Positions 59,600 to 64,000 of a DNA stretch of 64,000 nucleotides are shown here, piece after piece. A program made the translations under genes and the position numbers. This DNA is from Dasypus novemcinctus (lineage: Eukaryota > Chordata > Mammalia > Cingulata > Dasypodidae), in assembly GCF_030445035.2 (NCBI RefSeq), contig NC_080683.1, positions 88,931,675-88,995,674 of the forward strand, given 5' to 3'. How positions within the stretch are numbered: position 1 is the stretch's first letter; every line of letters begins with the position of its first letter. The notes under the pieces are model-generated. The model was not told where the DNA came from. It ran no database searches and saw only the letters and a list, made by a program, of their open reading frames with translations.

Positions 59600-62570
59600 C
59601 TAGTAGTTTTATGGTCCTGCCTTTTATATTTAGGTCTTTGATCTACTTTGAGTTGATTTTGGTACAGGAGGTGAGAGATAGGGGTGCTCTTTCATTCTTT
59701 TGGTTATAGATACCCATTTCTCCCAGCACCATTTGTTGAAGTGGCTGTTTTGTCCTATTAACATGGACTTGGTACGTTTGTCAACCAGCCAAATCTACAG
59801 TTCTCCGTAGAGGTGAGGGTTTACTTATGACTCTCAATCCTTTTCCACTGATCAATTTTTGTGTCTTTATGCCAGTACTATGTTGTTTTGACCACTGTAG
59901 CTTTGTAATGTTTCAAGGTCAGGAAGTGAAATTCTTCCCATGTTGTTCTTCTTTTTAAGCGTGTTTTTGGATATTTGAGTGCACTAGCCCTTCCAAATGA
60001 ATTTGGTGATTTCCTTTTCTATTTCTGTAAAGTAGGCTGTTGGAATTTTGATTAATATTGCATTGACTTTATAAATCAGTTTGGGTGGGATTGACATCTT
60101 CGCAATATTACACTTCCAATCCATGAACACAGAATATCTTTCTATTTGTTTAGGTCTTCATTGATTTCTTTTAGCATTGTTTTGCAGTTTTCTGCATATA
60201 GGTCTTTACTTCTTTGGTTAAATGGATTCTTAGGTATTTCAGTCTTTTTGTTGCTATTCTAAATGGAATTTCCCCCCGATTTCCTCCTCAGATTGGTCAA
60301 TACTAGTATAGAAAAGCATTACTGATATTTGCATGTTCTTGTATTCTGCCATTTTGCTGAAGTCATTTATTAGTTCAAGTAGCTTTGTTGTAGATATTCC
60401 AGAATTTTCTAAGTATAGGATCATGTCATCTACAAATAGTGAGAGTTCTACTTCCCCTTTTACTGTTAGGATACCTTTAATTTCTTTTCTTGATTAATTG
60501 CACTAGCTAGAACTTCTAGTACAACGTTGAATAACAGTGTTTACAGTGGTCATCCTTGTCTTTTTCCTGATCTTGGAGGGAAGCTTTCAACCTTTCCTCA
60601 TTAAACAATGTTGGCTGTGGGTTTATTATATATATACATTTTATCATATTGAGGAATTTTCCTTTTATTCCTATCTTTTGAAGTGTTGCTACCAAGAAAA
60701 TATGCTGGATTTTATTGGATGCCTTTTCTGCATTGATTGAGATGATCATTTTTCTTTTTTTCCCTTCAGTTTGTTAATGTGGTATATTACATTGATCAAT
60801 TTTCTTATGTTGAACCAGCCTTGCATACAAGGAATAAATTCCACTAGGTTATGATGTATAAGTCTTTTGATATGTTGTTGGATTTGATTTGCAAGTATTT
60901 TGTTAAGAATTTTTGCAAGTATGTTCATTAGAGTGATTGGTCTGTAATTTTCTTTTCTTGTAGAGTCTTTATCTGGCTTTAATATTAGGGTGATGTTGGC
61001 CTCATAAAATGTGTTGGGTAATTTTTCCTCTTATTTAATTTTTTTGGAAGAGTTTAAACAGGATTATTCAAATTTCTCAAAATGCTTGGTGGAATTCACC
61101 TGTGCAGCCATCTGATCCTGGACTTTTCTTTGTTGGGAGATTTTTGATGATGGGTTCAATCTCTTTAAATGTGATTTATTTATTAAGTTCTTGTATTTCT
61201 TGTAGCATCACTGTAGGTTGATTGTGCATTTCTAGGAATTACTCCATTTCATCTGGGTTGTATAGTTTGTTGGCATACAGTTTCTCATAATATCCTTTTA
61301 TGATCTTTCATATTTCTGTGGAGTCAGGGGTAACTACCCTGACTTTTTAAAAAAATTTTTAAATGTGCAACTTTTATCTTTTTTTCTTTGTTAGTCTAGC
61401 TAAGGGTTTGTCAATTTCATTGAACTTCTCAATGAACCAGCTTTTGGTTTTGCTGATTATCTATATTGCTTTTTGTGGTTTGTTTGTTCTCAATTTCATT
61501 TGTTTCTGCTCTAATCTTTGTTATTTCCTTCCTTCTGATTGCTTTGAGATTGGTTTGCTCTTCTTTTTCTATTTTCTCCTCTTTTTTTGTCTGATCTTTG
61601 ACTTTAATTCTTTCTTCTTGTTTAATATAGGTTTTTAAGGCTATAAATTTCTGTCTCAAGACTGCCTTCACTGTATCCCATAAGTTTTGATATGTTATGT
61701 TCTTATTTTCATTTGTCTTAATATATTTATTGATTTCACTTGCAATTTCATCTTTGACCCACTGATTATTTAGAAGTGTGTTGTTCAGCCTCCACAAATT
61801 TAAAATTTATCTCTTTTCTGTCTATTATTGATTTCCAATTTCATTCCATTATGATTCCAGAAGGTGCTTTTATAATTTCAATCTTTTTATATTTAATGAG
61901 AGCTGCATTGTGCCCTAACATGTGGTCTAATCTGAAGAAAGCTCCATGGGCACTTGAAAAGAATATATGACCCACTGTGATTGGGTGCAGCATTCTGTAT
62001 ATGTCTGTTAAGTCTAACTCATTTATCATATTGTTCAAGTTCTCTGCTTCCTTGTTGACTTTTTGTCTAGTTGTACTAATGACATGAGTGTATGTCAAAG
62101 TATCCAATAATATTGTAGAGATGTCTATTTTTCCATCCAGTTTTGTCAGAGCTTGTCTCATGTATTTTTGGGCACCCTGGTTAGGTGCATAGATATTTAT
62201 GACTATACTATCTTCCTGGTGTATTGTCCTTTTATTAATATAAAATGGCTTTCTGTAGCTCTTATAACTTTTTTGCATTTAAAGTCTGTTTTGCCTGATA
62301 TTAATATAGCTACCCATGCCCTTTTGTGCTTACTATTTGCATGGAGTATCTTTTTTTCCAAACATTAACTGCCAGTTGGTTTGTATCCTTGGGTCTAAGG
62401 TGAGTCTCCTCTAAGCAGTATATGTATGGCTCTTTTTTGTTTTTTTTAAAATCCATTCTGTTAGCTTGTATCTTTTGATTGGGGATTTTAATCCATTCAC
62501 CTTCAGTGATATTACTGTAAATGCATTATTTACTGTCACTATTTTATTCTTAGGTTTTCATATGTCATAT
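59600..62570 (-). pseudogene. L1 ORF2 remnant (endonuclease and reverse transcriptase)
   Basis: The endonuclease part includes NIYAPNQGAQKYMRQALTKL (61841-62278), the usual APN signature. The reverse transcriptase reads [19 protein letters not shown] (60746-60928), IISINAEKASNKIQH near 60740 and the catalytic block SLFVDDMILY near 60420-60450. Other open pieces, such as 61429-61797, are the linker between the domains. Frames are broken throughout. Confidence 0.82.
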
Positions 62571-62751
62571 CACATTTTTGCCTTTTTACTCTTTGGGTTA
62601 TCCTTCCTGCTATTCTTTCTTCTATACTCTCCTCCAGGCCTCTCTCTCCTGTCTTTTTCTTTCAGGCTCTAAGGCTTCCATTTCTTGCAATGATGGATTC
62701 TTTTTTTTTAGAAGCTCTTTTAGTTTCTGTTTATTTGTGAATATTTTATAC

Positions 62752-63497
62752 TTACCTATATATTTGAAGGACAATTTTGCTGGATAAAGAATTCTTGACT
62801 GGCAGTTTTTTTTCTTTCAGTTTTATAACTGTATCATACCACTCTCTTCTTGCTGCCATGGTTTCTGATGAGAAATTCATTCTAAGTCTTACTGGGCATT
62901 CCTTGTATGTGATGGTTTTTTTCTCCCTTGCTGCACTCAGAATTTTCTCTTTATCTTTGACATTTGCATTCTGAGTAGTATGTGCCTTGGAGTAGGTCTG
63001 TTCAGATTTATTCTTATTGGGGTAACACTGTGCTTCTTGGACATTCATTTCTTCTATGAGAGTTGGGAAATTTTCAGCTATTATTTCCTCAAGTACTCTT
63101 TCTGCCCCTTTTCCCTTCTCTTCTCCTTTTGGAACTCCCATGACATGTATGTCATTGAGTTTCATATTGTCATTCAACTCCCTGAGCCCCTGATCAATTT
63201 TTTCCTTTGTTTTCTCTCTTCAATTTCAGTTGTTTTGTCTTTGGTATCACTTATTCTTTCTTTCAGCATTTTGAGTCTGCTGTTGTATTCCTTTAATATG
63301 TTTTTGGTCTCACCTATTGTATTTTTTATTCCCATGAGCTCTGCTACTTTTCTATTCAGTTTTTCAAATTCTGCTGAGTTCTCACTCAATGTCTTCTTGA
63401 TGCCATTTATCTCTTTAGTCAAATTGTCTTTCAACTCATTAATTTGATCTTGGAAATTTGTGTGCATCTTGTTTATTAGTTGTCTCAAATCCTGCAT
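62752..63497 (-). pseudogene. L1 ORF1 remnant (RNA-binding protein)
   Basis: The open stretch 63174-63497 is a heptad-like coiled coil (LNRKVAELMGIKNTIGETK). The next, 62752-63177, holds the RRM and C-terminal parts (VMGVPKGEEKGKGAERVLEE and SAAREKKTITYK, SSETMAARREW). A frameshift separates the two. In active L1s this trimeric protein coats the element RNA. Confidence 0.82.
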
Positions 63498-63499
63498 CT

Positions 63500-64000
63500 C
63501 TTCTGGGGCTTTTTTGGGAGGGAGGGGCTTTTATAAAAGGTATTTATTTAGGGTAGAAGTTTATAGTTACAAGATCCTAAAGAGTCCAACTCAAGGCACC
63601 ATAAGAGGTACTTTCTCACTAAAGTCTGTTGTCATGTGTTGAAGCAAGATGGTGGGCGATCTCTACTTGGTCTCTTTTACTTTCTTCCTCTTAAGGCTCC
63701 ATGGACCCAGCTTCTTCTGATCAGCTTCTCTAATCTCTTTGGCTTCAAACTATCAGGCAAATGGCTCATTGTTTTTTCCATGGCTGCAGGATCAATATAT
63801 TCCTTTACTTGGTCCATGTCTTCCATTTTTTTAGTATGGCTCATAATTTTTTGCTGATGTTTATGCATCTAATTAAGATGGTGAGTTTACTCAGATGCTC
63901 AATTTCTCTCTCTTCATGGGAATTTAGTGACTCAAGGGTGCATGTTACTCCTGTTCTTTATTGGTTCGACCTGGGACTTTAGGGTTGGGCCTGTTATTTG
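63500..64000 (-). other. Upstream region of the antisense L1, partly unassigned
   Basis: It continues the L1 to the right edge. A 63-codon frame at 63677-63868 (HQQKIMSHTKKMEDMDQVKE) sits where the L1 5' end or start of ORF1 is expected. The stretch 63510-63680 does not look like L1 to me and may be another inserted repeat. Confidence 0.45.

Larger units (their letters stand above)
58755..64000 (-). mobile_element. Nearly full-length LINE-1, antisense, running off the window
   Basis: From high to low coordinate: 5' region (64000-63500), ORF1 (63497-62752), spacer, ORF2 endonuclease (62570-61840), ORF2 middle (61797-61429), reverse transcriptase (60930-60400), ORF2 end and 3' UTR (60300-58755). 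It has many stops and frameshifts and some internal loss near 59160, so it is inactive. A 24-base T run at 59255-59278 lies in its 3' part. It shares sequence with the L1 pieces at 3821-4075 and 30058-30655. Confidence 0.88.

Noticed and set aside
62980..63447. 155-codon hydrophobic plus-strand frame resembling a multi-pass membrane protein
   Set aside because: It is the complement of L1 ORF1; the A-rich sense strand gives Phe-, Leu- and Ser-rich readings on the other side.
1..64000. CRISPR arrays, bacterial operons or phage-type systems
   Set aside because: No spaced direct repeats, Shine-Dalgarno-led gene clusters or prokaryotic proteins are present. The content is mammalian throughout.

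Overview
This window looks like intergenic nuclear DNA from a placental mammal, most likely a xenarthran of the armadillo (Dasypus) lineage. The main evidence is at least eight tRNA-derived SINEs of the armadillo DAS type, several with clean target-site duplications. They sit among LINE-1/HAL1 and endogenous-retrovirus (ERV) sequence. I find no intact host protein-coding gene. Everything recognisable as host coding sequence is a pseudogene: two broken RFPL4B-like genes, one RGS7 retrocopy and one retroposed 28S rRNA fragment. The species and family names come from recognising sequence; no database search was run.

Layout. 1-3820: 3' part of an ERV-L type provirus (reverse transcriptase, RNase H, integrase, dUTPase-like domain, 3' LTR), inserted in an antisense L1. 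4075-7850: arm C of a local segmental duplication, inverted. 7850-10290: spacer with a DAS element and MER5-like DNA transposons. 10290-23840: arm A, carrying RFPL4B-like pseudogene 1, a solo class-I LTR (11996-12500) and an ERVK-like provirus (14973-21070). 24850-27490: a HAL1 (half-L1) element. 27531-29830: a near-complete RGS7 processed pseudogene, minus strand, with 5' UTR, 3' UTR, poly(A) and 15-bp target-site duplications. 30058-30655: an L1 ORF2 piece. 30690-36880: arm B, carrying RFPL4B-like pseudogene 2. 37680-38140: DAS SINE, then old L1 and LTR-like sequence. 41262-41640: solo ERV-L LTR. 45149-45411: 28S rRNA 3' end with an A-rich tail. 45985-47090: antisense L1. 49535-52195: rearranged antisense ERV-L provirus. 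52200-58260: mostly unassigned single-copy-looking sequence. 58755-64000: nearly full-length antisense L1 running off the end.

The main theme is a segmental duplication around an RFPL4B-like locus: A and B are direct copies about 20 kb apart, and C is inverted and lacks the coding part. Mobile elements occur in only one arm each, so the other arms act as natural empty sites and give a relative order of events. I did not find a convincing new biological system. The most useful points are the duplication cluster, the intact architecture of the RGS7 retrocopy, the retroposed 28S fragment and the datable ERVK-like provirus.
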